Origin: Nitrincola salilacus
GTDB taxonomy: Bacteria > Pseudomonadota > Gammaproteobacteria > Pseudomonadales > Balneatricaceae
Length of the DNA stretch: 64,000 bases
Reading direction: 5' to 3'
NCBI RefSeq assembly: GCF_046271865.1
Contig: NZ_CP176580.1
Coordinates: 2,232,001 to 2,296,000, forward strand
Below, piece by piece: positions 9,045 through 16,145 of the stretch (within the stretch, counting starts at the first letter, position 1; every line of letters begins with the position of its first letter). Position numbers and translations under genes: made by a program. Below the pieces are notes generated by a model. That model searched no databases. It was not told where the DNA came from and was given only the letters and a program-made list of their open reading frames with translations.

Positions 9045-10022
9045 ATGAAAAAAGTGATTGCGTTCGGAGAAGCCTTGATCGATATGCTGTCAACCTCGTT
9101 CAGTCAGGACGCAGGCGATGAGCATGAAGCGTTTATCAAGTTTCCGGGCGGAGCACCGGCCAATGTGGCAGCCGCGGTGGGCAAGCTTGGCGGTCGCAGT
9201 TACTTTGCCGGCATGGTCGGCAAGGATATGTTCGGTGATTTTCTGGTCGAAACATTGGCTGCTTCAGGTGTGGATACCAGCTGCATGCTGCAGACCCGTG
9301 AGGCCAAAACAGCGCTGGCTTTTGTTTCGCTGGACGCCACAGGTGAGCGCAGTTTTGAGTTTTACCGTTCGCCGTCGGCTGATCTCCTGTTTCGTGAAGA
9401 ACACTTTGATGATGCCTGGTTCACAGAGCCCGGTATCTTTCACTTCTGCTCCAACACTCTGACCGAATCTGCTATACGCGAGACTACGCTGGCCGGTATT
9501 GCCAAAGCGCGTGAGGCGGGTTTTCTGATCAGTTTTGATGTCAATTTGCGCCATAACCTCTGGTCGGATGATGAAGACGCCTTTGCTGCGGTCTGGCAGT
9601 GCATTCCTCAGGTGGATCTGCTCAAACTCTGTGTGGAAGAGTTGGAATATCTTTGTGCCGGGCAGGATGAAGATGCCGTGCTGAATAAGATGCTGGAGAT
9701 GGGGCCCAGTGTGATTCTCGTGACCGACGGAGGTAAGGGCGTGCGTTATGTCAGCGCTTATGGGCAAGGAAGTGTCGTGCCACCCAAAGTTACCATGGTG
9801 GATAGTACCGCCGCGGGCGATGCTTTTGTCGGAGGCCTGCTCTATGCGCTGGCGGAACAGTCGGTAGGCCCTGCCGAGCTGAAATCCATGGCACAGGAGC
9901 CGACATCACTGCTGCCGGCTCTGCGCATTGCCTGTGCCTGTGGTGCCTATACCGTAACGCAGAAAGGAGCGATCAACTCGCTGCCGATGCTGAAAGATAT
10001 TCAAGAGCTGCTTACGAAGTAA
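9045..10022 (+). CDS. PfkB-family sugar kinase, probable fructokinase
   Basis: A 325-residue ribokinase-type kinase. It opens KVIAFGEALIDML and carries the substrate-binding signature GGAPANVAAAVGKLGG near residues 35-50. The C-terminal PfkB signature is DSTAAGDAFVGGLL, with the catalytic Asp in AAGD. The family phosphorylates fructose to fructose 6-phosphate with ATP. It lies beside the frc-type importer and its sensor. It could also serve the mannitol operon at 24.8-33.2 kb, which makes fructose but encodes no fructokinase (the role of MtlZ in Pseudomonas). GGAG precedes the ATG. A terminator follows. Confidence 0.86.
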   Translation: MKKVIAFGEALIDMLSTSFSQDAGDEHEAFIKFPGGAPANVAAAVGKLGGRSYFAGMVGKDMFGDFLVETLAASGVDTSCMLQTREAKTALAFVSLDATGERSFEFYRSPSADLLFREEHFDDAWFTEPGIFHFCSNTLTESAIRETTLAGIAKAREAGFLISFDVNLRHNLWSDDEDAFAAVWQCIPQVDLLKLCVEELEYLCAGQDEDAVLNKMLEMGPSVILVTDGGKGVRYVSAYGQGSVVPPKVTMVDSTAAGDAFVGGLLYALAEQSVGPAELKSMAQEPTSLLPALRIACACGAYTVTQKGAINSLPMLKDIQELLTK

Positions 10023-10038
10023 TAAATCTATCTGGAGG

Positions 10039-10069
10039 GCGGGCCAGCTGCCTGCTGCTGCCCGCTTTT
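10039..10069 (+). terminator. Rho-independent terminator after fructokinase
   Basis: GCGGGC at 10039-10044 pairs with GCCCGC at 10060-10065, followed by TTTT. It is 17 bases after the fructokinase stop. Confidence 0.75.
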
Positions 10070-10140
10070 AACCCTGATTCAGACGTTTTATTTGTTCTGT
10101 GTCGAGTCAGTGCTCATAAGTTGCTGATTAATTTGAATTT

Positions 10141-10290
10141 AGGAATTTTTCCTATATACGATAATTTTTTCAGACGATAAGCTTATATCAAGCAGAAGAT
10201 GGCTATGGATGGTCGCATGCTCAGGGCGAGAGCCTATGTTACTTCAAGACAAGATGAGTGCTGCAGGGACGCAGCTGAAGCTGAACAATC
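10141..10290 (+). ncRNA. Candidate structured RNA, copy A (paralogue at 35785-35935)
   Basis: This non-coding stretch aligns with 35785-35935 through shared blocks: AGGAnTTTTTCCTATATAC, TCAGACGATAAG, CTATGGATG and GAGAGCCT. Paired positions change together. The stem AGCA/TGCU here is AGAG/CTCT in copy B. The hairpin closing GAGA is GGGC/GCCT here and AGGT/GCCT in B. The inner hairpin GGCT-ATGGAT-GGTC here is AGCT-ATGGAT-GCTT in B. A further hairpin here is GCTGC-AGGGAC-GCAGC. The GGA-bearing six-base loops resemble CsrA/RsmA binding sites. It could be a regulator-titrating small RNA or a leader of the small gene at 10364. The strand is inferred from the TATATA preceding the structure. Confidence 0.5.
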
Positions 10291-10363
10291 GGTGATCACT
10301 TGAAAATTTTGTCAGAGGAAGATAATGAGCAGGCACAGTCTGGTGACCAAAAGGGGACAGGTC

Positions 10364-10543
10364 ATGTTCCAGGAATCAAATAAACTGTTTTATGAATACC
10401 GACCAACCATCTATATAGCGGCTGGTTTGATCTCTGCATTGTCCTTGGATAATGATATCGGGCAGTACTCGGGTGCTTTATTGGTATTTATGGGGGTTTT
10501 GATCTTTAACCTTCGGATTTCAAACCGGTCGTCAAACAGATAA
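10364..10543 (+). CDS. Small membrane protein of unknown function (59 aa)
   Basis: The ATG at 10364 has AGGGGA six to eight bases upstream; the frame is open further upstream but without a better start. The 59-residue product begins MFQESNKLFYEYRP and has two probable membrane segments, around residues 15-30 and 35-50, with a basic C-terminus (RISNRSSNR). I do not recognise the family with certainty. It follows candidate RNA copy A, which would then be its 5' leader. No terminator lies between them. Confidence 0.6.
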   Translation: MFQESNKLFYEYRPTIYIAAGLISALSLDNDIGQYSGALLVFMGVLIFNLRISNRSSNR

Positions 10544-10663
10544 AGAAATTTTGTAAAAACTGGCAGGGTTTGGGGGAGAGTTCATCCACTTGAGTTGTAT
10601 GACTCGCCCCTGCCATCATCCGTAGCTTCTAGCTTAATGATGGTATCAAACCCTGCATCCTCA

Positions 10664-11023
10664 TCAATCAGGTGGTGGCAGATCTCGGATCGGCCGAACC
10701 TCGATGCTTCCCAGCTGTGCCGGTGGTATCTTCTCGGCCAGTTGGATCGCTTCGTTCAGATCACGTGCTTCCAACAGATAAAATCCGGCAAGCTGCTCCT
10801 TGGTTTCAGCGAAGGGGCCATCGGATATCAGGGTCTCTCCATTGCGAACACGCACGGTCGTAGCGGTTTCAACCGGTTGCAGTGCTTGCCCTGCGATGAA
10901 GTGGCCTGCCTCGGTAAGTCTGCCAACACACTGAATACATTTCTGATTGAGATCATGCCACTCCTGTTCAGTCATGGCATTCATGATGCTCTCCTGGTAA
11001 TAGACCAGTGCAAGATATTTCAT
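10664..11023 (-). CDS. YciI/DGPF-domain protein
   Basis: A 119-residue protein with the YCII-related fold: MKYLALVYYQ at the start and the name-giving motif ISDGPFAETKEQLAGFYLLEA in the middle. Such DGPF proteins are the usual partners of ECF42 sigma factors, though their biochemical role is not established. The ATG at 11023 has AGGAG seven bases upstream; an upstream in-frame TTG at 11029 is less likely. It lies 89 bases downstream of the larger DGPF fusion gene and probably shares its ECF42-type promoter. Confidence 0.85.
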   Translation of the reverse strand: MKYLALVYYQESIMNAMTEQEWHDLNQKCIQCVGRLTEAGHFIAGQALQPVETATTVRVRNGETLISDGPFAETKEQLAGFYLLEARDLNEAIQLAEKIPPAQLGSIEVRPIRDLPPPD

Positions 11024-11112
11024 GGTCAACTCCTGTGGTTACGTATAGCTACGTGTGGCTGCCTGTAGTTGGTGGTCGCTGGTTGATTGTCAGCCTTACA
11101 TGTCCATCCAGA

Positions 11113-11964
11113 TTATTTCTGGGCAGGGCAGGTGTCTTGCCCAAGCATGCCTCCGTTAATCATCCATGCGATACCGAAGCGATCGGTCAGCATGCCGAAT
11201 CCCTGAGCCCAGAAGGTGGGTTCGAAGGGCATAATGATAGTGCCACCCTCAGCCAGCTGTTGGAAGATCTGCCGCGCCTGCTCAAGATTCTCATATTCCA
11301 GCTGCACGCTGGCACCCTGTACTGGGCTGTAATATCCGGCTGGCGCATCGGCCCCCATAATCCGCCGACCACCGATATTGATCTGTGAGTGGATAATCAA
11401 GTCCAATTGTTCAGCGGCAATTTCGTCAGCCATTGGCGTTTCCCGGTAGGAGGCCATCATCTCGATATTGCCACCCAGCAGTTCGGCGTAGTAGGTCATC
11501 GCTTCTCGGCACTGGCCATTGAAGCCCAGATGCAGACAGATACTGCTCGGCATTCTACTCAGTTGCTCACCCATCGCACGATGCCTGTCGATCCCATCGC
11601 CGGGTGCAAAGTCTTCCAGATCGTAGAATCGACGCAGCTCAAGGGTGACATTGCCATCGCTGTCCAGTGTGGGCCAGCGTTTAGCCCAGGTTATTGCCTC
11701 TTCCAGAGAGTCCGCTTCCAGTATTGTATAGCCTGCCAGCAACTCTTTGGTTTCAGTGAATGGGCCGTCTATAACCATAGGTTTGCCGTCTTTAAAGTCG
11801 ATTCGACAACCCTCCTTACTGGGTGTCAGACCATTTCCCGACACAAATACACCTGCCTTTAGCATCTGTTCGTTGTAGTCCACCATGGTTGCCAACAACT
11901 CCTCCGAAGGCATAATTCCTTGCTCGGTGTTGGCATCAGCTTTGCGCATCAACATGAATTTCAT
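11113..11964 (-). CDS. DGPF (YciI) - VOC/PhnB-like fusion protein
   Basis: A 283-residue two-domain protein. Residues 1 to about 118 are a YciI/DGPF domain (VIDGPFTETKELLAGYTI). From about 135 onward a PhnB-like glyoxalase/VOC domain runs from ICLHLGFNGQCREAMTYYAELLG to FGIAWMINGG. Both domains are typical members of ECF42 regulons. The ATG at 11964 has GAGGAGAG four bases upstream and is chosen over the ATG at 11991. An ECF42-type promoter lies at 12003-12031. The protein is cytoplasmic with no signal peptide; its function is unknown beyond the family link. Confidence 0.87.
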   Translation of the reverse strand: MKFMLMRKADANTEQGIMPSEELLATMVDYNEQMLKAGVFVSGNGLTPSKEGCRIDFKDGKPMVIDGPFTETKELLAGYTILEADSLEEAITWAKRWPTLDSDGNVTLELRRFYDLEDFAPGDGIDRHRAMGEQLSRMPSSICLHLGFNGQCREAMTYYAELLGGNIEMMASYRETPMADEIAAEQLDLIIHSQINIGGRRIMGADAPAGYYSPVQGASVQLEYENLEQARQIFQQLAEGGTIIMPFEPTFWAQGFGMLTDRFGIAWMINGGMLGQDTCPAQK

Positions 11965-12002
11965 GATTCTCTCCTCGCTTTGATTGGTCATTGTTTATGG
12001 AC

Positions 12003-12031
12003 TAGTCGAGTGGAGGAGGGGGAAATCGACA
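12003..12031 (-). promoter_or_regulatory. ECF42-type promoter of the DGPF operon
   Basis: On the minus strand, TGTCGA (12031-12026) and CGACTA (12008-12003) are separated by 17 bases, about 40 bases before the DGPF fusion start. From memory, ECF42 promoters carry TGTCGA at -35 and CGA(T/C) at -10. The cognate sigma gene is 2.8 kb away on the same strand. Confidence 0.65.
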
Positions 12032-12038
12032 GGCTGTG

Positions 12039-12077
12039 AAAAAAATAAGAGCACCTCAACAGCTTTGCTGAGTGCTC
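12039..12077 (-). terminator. Rho-independent terminator for leftward transcription
   Basis: On the minus strand, GAGCAC (12077-12072) pairs with GTGCTC (12054-12049), with additional pairs inside (TCAGC with GCTG), followed by TTATTTTTTT. It would stop transcripts from the sigma-factor/cassette side just before the DGPF promoter. Confidence 0.7.
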
Positions 12078-12109
12078 AGGCAAGTTATAATTTGGAAATA
12101 AACATCTAA

Positions 12110-12280
12110 GGATCAAGATGCTTGATAGCGATAAGCTCGTTTGCTAGTATTTGATGAGTGGTAAAATTGAAAGGGCCACTTGTGCATATTTTTAAAGAAT
12201 AAGCTGAAATTTTTCAAAACAAGGAAGTGTTTATGTCGTCTAGTTTATCTCATCGCCTCCCTGAAAATTTTAAAGTCTAA
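12110..12280 (+). pseudogene. Truncated inverted copy of the promoter and start of the gene at 14126-14671
   Basis: Read on the plus strand, this stretch matches the minus strand of about 14795-14630. Shared pieces are ATCAAG..CTTGA.AGCG, GTTTGCTAG, the ribosome site AAGGAAGT and the coding start. The mini-ORF at 12233-12280 encodes MSSSLSHRLPENFKV, against MPPSLPYRLPESTKE at the start of the intact gene. After that the match stops, so this is a relic of a paralogue or a repeat end of the cassette. Confidence 0.6.
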
Positions 12281-12364
12281 ATCATATCAAGCGTATCTTC
12301 GTTTGTGTTGATTGTATTTTTACTATTTAACAGATTTAAAAAGTTAACTATCAGGGTGTTAAAG

Positions 12365-13096
12365 ATGCTTCACTATAGAATTTATATGATAAAATTTAAA
12401 TGGATTTTTATCTCATTAATTTGTTTTGCTGCAAGTTTTATTTTTATTCCTTCTGTTGAAAGTGCCAATCATTCGCATGAAAAAAGCATTTCAGATGACC
12501 ATGTAGTACTGCTGAAAATCATAAAATATGGAAGACAGGGTGAGTTGGATGCTTTTTTGGATCAGCATCGGGGTGCCAAGTGGCTAGAGGAAGAGGTTGT
12601 AAGAGCATCCATTGTTAACGAATTAATGTATGAAGCAAAGCAATGCGATGAAGATATATTCATGACGCTTTCAAATTATAAAATCATGCTTTCATCAAAA
12701 AAATCAGGTTCTCCTTATAACTATCTTGGATATTTGGATTCAACTGATGAGATAGTTAAATGCATTAATATATTTGTCCGTGCTGGTATTGATATCAATA
12801 CGACGGATGAAGAAGGAAAAACAGCACTGGTGCATGTGTTATATTCACATCATTCCGACACGTTATTTATCTTGGAAAAATTAATTGATAATGGGGCCGA
12901 CCCCACTATACGCACTGAACAGGGGGCAGATCTGTTACATCATTCTTTAATGCTGCGTATCTTATATGGTGAGGTGCTTCCTGTTGATGTGCAGGATGAT
13001 GATCCATTTACTATTGAAGCAAAAAAAATGATAGGCATCACAAAACAGGTAAACCATTTATTTAACCGTTACTACGTATCAAAACGAGCTGATTAG
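12365..13096 (+). CDS. Exported protein with ankyrin-like repeats
   Basis: A 243-residue protein with an N-terminal hydrophobic signal (about residues 10-30, probable cleavage near VESA-NH). Two recognisable ankyrin-type units follow in the C-terminal half: FVRAGIDINTTDEEGKTALVHVL and LIDNGADPTIRTEQGADLLHHSL. Ankyrin repeats mediate protein binding; no catalytic domain is evident. The ATG at 12365 has AGGG eight bases upstream, whereas the ATG at 12386 has none. The gene is clearly AT-richer than its flanks, in keeping with acquisition by transfer. Confidence 0.7.
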   Translation: MLHYRIYMIKFKWIFISLICFAASFIFIPSVESANHSHEKSISDDHVVLLKIIKYGRQGELDAFLDQHRGAKWLEEEVVRASIVNELMYEAKQCDEDIFMTLSNYKIMLSSKKSGSPYNYLGYLDSTDEIVKCINIFVRAGIDINTTDEEGKTALVHVLYSHHSDTLFILEKLIDNGADPTIRTEQGADLLHHSLMLRILYGEVLPVDVQDDDPFTIEAKKMIGITKQVNHLFNRYYVSKRAD

Positions 13097-13108
13097 GATG
13101 ATTTTGTA

Positions 13109-13201
13109 GAGCTATTGCACGATGCGACTCTGTTCTGTGGCCAGCGCCGAAAATTTGATGTGCTGTGCGGCCACTACCGCTACAATGAATCGCTTGGTTA
13201 G
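13109..13201 (+). pseudogene. Possible remnant of an IS3/IS481-type transposase C-terminus
   Basis: A short frame ending at TAG reads ...FDVLCGHYRYNESLG, reminiscent of the run HYNHxRYHESLG near the end of integrase-core transposases. No start codon, terminal repeat or further homology is visible. The remaining intergenic sequence to 13633 holds only the terminator at 13385-13410. Confidence 0.25.
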
Positions 13202-13384
13202 CCTAGTTGACTATTTTAATGTCTGAGTGGGCAGAATGAGGGCTTGCATGCCCCGGCATTCCGATGAACGTAAGGCTGTGGTGGAAAGTTATTGTCACCG
13301 ATCAACCGTTCTGTTTCGTCTGTTTCTTCCGAGGAAGGCATCATTTCTGAGTGAGTCTGTATAGTTGGTTAAAACAGTGCCGAC

Positions 13385-13410
13385 AAAAAAAGGAGCGCCT
13401 GTATCAGGCG
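13385..13410 (-). terminator. Rho-independent terminator downstream of the two-gene cassette
   Basis: On the minus strand, CGCCTG-ATA-CAGGCG is followed by CTCC and seven T. It lies about 225 bases after the stop of the 13634-14125 gene and faces that operon. Confidence 0.65.
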
Positions 13411-13633
13411 ATCTTAATATAGCCGATGATTGGTCCACGCCCGATAGCTGCAAAAACTAGAGAAGCTTATCTTCGCTCTCATGCCTGAGAAAAATTCGAC
13501 AGCTTCCAGTCACCGGCTCCTCACAGTTGCTCATTTGACTGTACGAAAATTGTTCATGCGTTTGCCCTGCCTGTATTCTCAGCCCTTTCAAAAGGCTCAT
13601 CAAGTACTAAAGTAACTAATTAGAGAATTGAAT

Positions 13634-14125
13634 TTAAGATTTATTGTCCTTAATAAGCTCCTGATTCACATCATCAAAAAAATTTGCAATCGATTTTAGC
13701 CTGAAGCGAGTTTTCAACTCTTTAATTTTATCATCATAAACAAGTCGAATGGTATATTTAGTGTACGGCCAACAGGCGATAATAAATGAAGGTGGGCCAA
13801 AAAATTCTATTGCATTAATTTTTTTAGTTTCAAACTCTTCATGAAAATCTAATGATAGGCAGAGTTTGCCTTTATTAAAGCTGGCAATTTCGACTCTGTC
13901 ACGAAAAATATAAGAAGCCCATTGAGTTATATGTGCTAAAAAACCTAAGGCTAGAGCCATTGCTAAAGACGTGATGATGAATTTAATTCCTGGTCCAAGG
14001 TTAGTGTCATTAACTAAAAACCTATATCCAGAATAAAAAATAAACATGTTTGCAATAACTTCAAACCACCTAAATAGAGTGCTTCTCTCTAAAAAAATGG
14101 TTACACGAGATACGCTTAGTATCAT
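13634..14125 (-). CDS. Hypothetical membrane protein
   Basis: A 163-residue AT-rich gene product with two hydrophobic segments (about residues 18-37 and 48-72). A soluble, charged C-terminal domain of about 90 residues follows, containing IEFFGPPSFIIACWPYTKYTIRLVY. No family recognised. Its start codon directly abuts the stop of the upstream gene, so the two are coupled. The pairing of a membrane protein with a soluble partner in an AT-rich insertion would fit a toxin-immunity or defence pair, but nothing in the sequence proves it. Confidence 0.6.
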   Translation of the reverse strand: MILSVSRVTIFLERSTLFRWFEVIANMFIFYSGYRFLVNDTNLGPGIKFIITSLAMALALGFLAHITQWASYIFRDRVEIASFNKGKLCLSLDFHEEFETKKINAIEFFGPPSFIIACWPYTKYTIRLVYDDKIKELKTRFRLKSIANFFDDVNQELIKDNKS

Positions 14126-14671
14126 TTAATGGTTCCTTGCCCGGCTATACAACTCCTCCTGTATGGCTTTTTTGGCCCCCTCATTGTTATAGTAGAAACC
14201 ATATAGCAGCACAATAAGTACAGGGTGCCCACGTTTATACGATTTTTTCTTGGTAGCTGCTTTATAAACATCCCTGAATGTATCAAATGTAACTCCTGCA
14301 CCTGCGAAAGCTAGTGCGCTACTTATGGCTTCCAGGAACTCTAAATCTGCAAGCAGTTCGTCAGTAGATTTAGCCCATAAACCCCAGTATGAGCTCACCA
14401 TGGGGTCGGTGATTTTTGTAATAAAAAGATTGATTGCAGGTCTGTCTCTGAGCTCACTGTGAAGGAGTGACATAACCTCATGCTTCTGACTTCTATTAAG
14501 GTGGTGGTATAAAACCACGCCGGTTAGAATTTGTATTGCTTTTTCATCAGAAATTGCGGGCTTATTATTGTAAGCATCAAAAACATTGTAAGGGAGATTT
14601 AGTATTTCCTTTAAGAATGCGATTTGTTCTTTGGTGCTTTCAGGGAGGCGATAAGGCAAGCTGGGTGGCAT
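14126..14671 (-). CDS. Hypothetical protein, first gene of the AT-rich cassette
   Basis: A 181-residue protein, probably soluble, with a central alanine-rich helical region (LEFLEAISSALAFAGAGVTF) and a basic stretch AATKKKSYKRGHP near the C-terminus. No signal peptide and no family recognised. The start has a strong ribosome site, AAGGAAG five bases before ATG. Its promoter and first dozen codons recur, inverted and degraded, at 12110-12280. It overlaps or abuts the membrane-protein gene downstream. GC content is low compared with the sigma-factor gene next door. Confidence 0.65.
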   Translation of the reverse strand: MPPSLPYRLPESTKEQIAFLKEILNLPYNVFDAYNNKPAISDEKAIQILTGVVLYHHLNRSQKHEVMSLLHSELRDRPAINLFITKITDPMVSSYWGLWAKSTDELLADLEFLEAISSALAFAGAGVTFDTFRDVYKAATKKKSYKRGHPVLIVLLYGFYYNNEGAKKAIQEELYSRARNH

Positions 14672-14795
14672 AAATACTTCCTTGTTAATTTTTTCTCCAT
14701 TGATTTATATATCAATAAGCAAAGGTATTGCTATCAATAAAATCATGCTCAAAATTCTAGCAAACTAATTTGGCGCTTTCAAGCTTGATAAAAAA
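14630..14795 (-). repeat. Right arm of imperfect inverted repeat bounding the AT-rich cassette
   Basis: Minus-strand counterpart of 12110-12280. It contains the promoter region and first codons of the 14126-14671 gene and ends three bases from the sigma-factor stop codon. Blocks in common include GTTTGCTAG, AAGGAAGT and ATCGCCTCCCTGAAA. Confidence 0.6.
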
Positions 14796-14797
14796 AG

Positions 14798-16012
14798 TCA
14801 CAGTGACTCCAAGCGTCTTTGCAGATAACGTTTTTCAGGTAGTTGCTGTGTCAGATTCAGTGCAGCCTGATAGGCAGCTCTGGCGTCCGATACGCGATTC
14901 AGGCGTCGATAAAAATCTGCTTTTGCGGCATGCAGCAGGTAATAGTTCTGCAGGGTGTCTTCCAGTGGTTGCAGGGCTTGCAAGCCAGCCTCAGGCCCGT
15001 CACGCATCGCCAGTGCCACTGTACGATTAAGCTCAATTACTGGGGAGGGATTGATGCGAAGTAACAGGTCGTACAGTCCTGTAATCTGTGCCCAGTCCGT
15101 CCCTTCACTATGCTTGCTTTGTGCATGCAGTGCGGCGATGGCAGCTTGTAATGTATAGGGGCCTACAGGTGGCTGAGTCATGGCTTGATCCAGCCAGGCT
15201 AGACCTTCCAGAATCTGCTGTTGATCCCAGAGGGCGCGATCCTGCTCGTCCAGTGTAATCAGGTCGCCCTCTGCTGTCTGCCGAGCCGCTTTGCGTGAAT
15301 CCTGCAGCAGCATCAGCGCCAACAGGCCCAGTACCTCAGTATCGGGCAGTAGTTCGCAGAGTATTCGGCCGAGACGGATCGCTTCCTCAGCCAGATTATG
15401 ATTCACAACAGACTCTCCAAAGCTGCTGGAGTATCCTTCGTTAAACACCAGGTAGATCACCTGTAGAACGCTCTGCAACCGTTGCGGCAAGGCCTTGCTG
15501 TCGGGGACTTCGTAGGGGATGGCGGCGTCGCGGATCTTGCGTTTGGCGCGGACGATCCGTTGTGCCAGTGTTGTGGGTTTCTGTAATAAGCCATGAGCGA
15601 CCTGTTCAGTGGTGAGACCACACATCTCGCGCAGCGTCAGAGCCAGTTGTGCCTCGGTGGCAAGGCTGGGATGGCAGCAGGTGAAGATCAGCCGGAGTTG
15701 GTCATCCTCAATCGATTCGTCATTGAATGATGTTTCTGGCAGCTCATCTTCATCCAGTAGCTGCTGCTGATGTTGGCGCAGGGTCTGACGACGGCGTATC
15801 TGATCAATCCCCTTGTGGCGTCCTGCCGTGATCAACCAGGCGGTTGGATTCTCTGGCACACCCTGATCTGACCACTGTTGCAGGGCAGCGATAAACGCTT
15901 CATGCATCGCTTCTTCAGCCAGATCAAAGTCGCCCAGCAGTCGGATCAGCGTTGCCAGCACCCGGCGTGAATGGGTCTGATACAGTTGCTCCAATTGAGT
16001 CTCTATGGTCAT
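14798..16012 (-). CDS. ECF sigma factor, ECF42 group (SigI-like, with C-terminal TPR-like extension)
   Basis: A 404-residue protein, twice the usual ECF length. The N-terminal sigma-2 region (QLYQTHSRRVLATLIRLLGDFDLAEEAMHEAF) and a sigma-4 region around residues 110-165 (LALTLREMCGLTTEQVAHGLL) are followed by a long helical extension (about 185-404). This architecture, DUF6596 and no anti-sigma gene, is that of ECF42 factors. Their extension is reported to be needed for activity, and they control DGPF genes. The DGPF genes at 10.7-12 kb carry a matching promoter. An AT-rich cassette now separates them from the sigma gene. Confidence 0.9.
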   Translation of the reverse strand: MTIETQLEQLYQTHSRRVLATLIRLLGDFDLAEEAMHEAFIAALQQWSDQGVPENPTAWLITAGRHKGIDQIRRRQTLRQHQQQLLDEDELPETSFNDESIEDDQLRLIFTCCHPSLATEAQLALTLREMCGLTTEQVAHGLLQKPTTLAQRIVRAKRKIRDAAIPYEVPDSKALPQRLQSVLQVIYLVFNEGYSSSFGESVVNHNLAEEAIRLGRILCELLPDTEVLGLLALMLLQDSRKAARQTAEGDLITLDEQDRALWDQQQILEGLAWLDQAMTQPPVGPYTLQAAIAALHAQSKHSEGTDWAQITGLYDLLLRINPSPVIELNRTVALAMRDGPEAGLQALQPLEDTLQNYYLLHAAKADFYRRLNRVSDARAAYQAALNLTQQLPEKRYLQRRLESL

Positions 16013-16145
16013 TACACACTCCCTGAGTTTGACGTTTTCAGGTTATAGCGTAGTCTGGATAGATGCAAAAACTGACAGACACTCTTTAAGGTGCTCTGGG
16101 CAAATTGTTCTGGACAATGTGTTCTGGAGAACAGGAGCGAATATC

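Noticed and set aside
10141..10290. c-di-GMP-I (GEMM) riboswitch, because of GGGACGC in the region and GGDEF genes nearby
   Set aside because: The required upstream block around GGCAAACC and the two-helix layout with tetraloop receptor are absent; only the GGGACGC string fits.
16005..16145. Upstream extension of the SDR gene to 16005
   Set aside because: It would overlap the sigma-factor start and the residues show no SDR similarity; the GTG at 16146 has a proper ribosome site.
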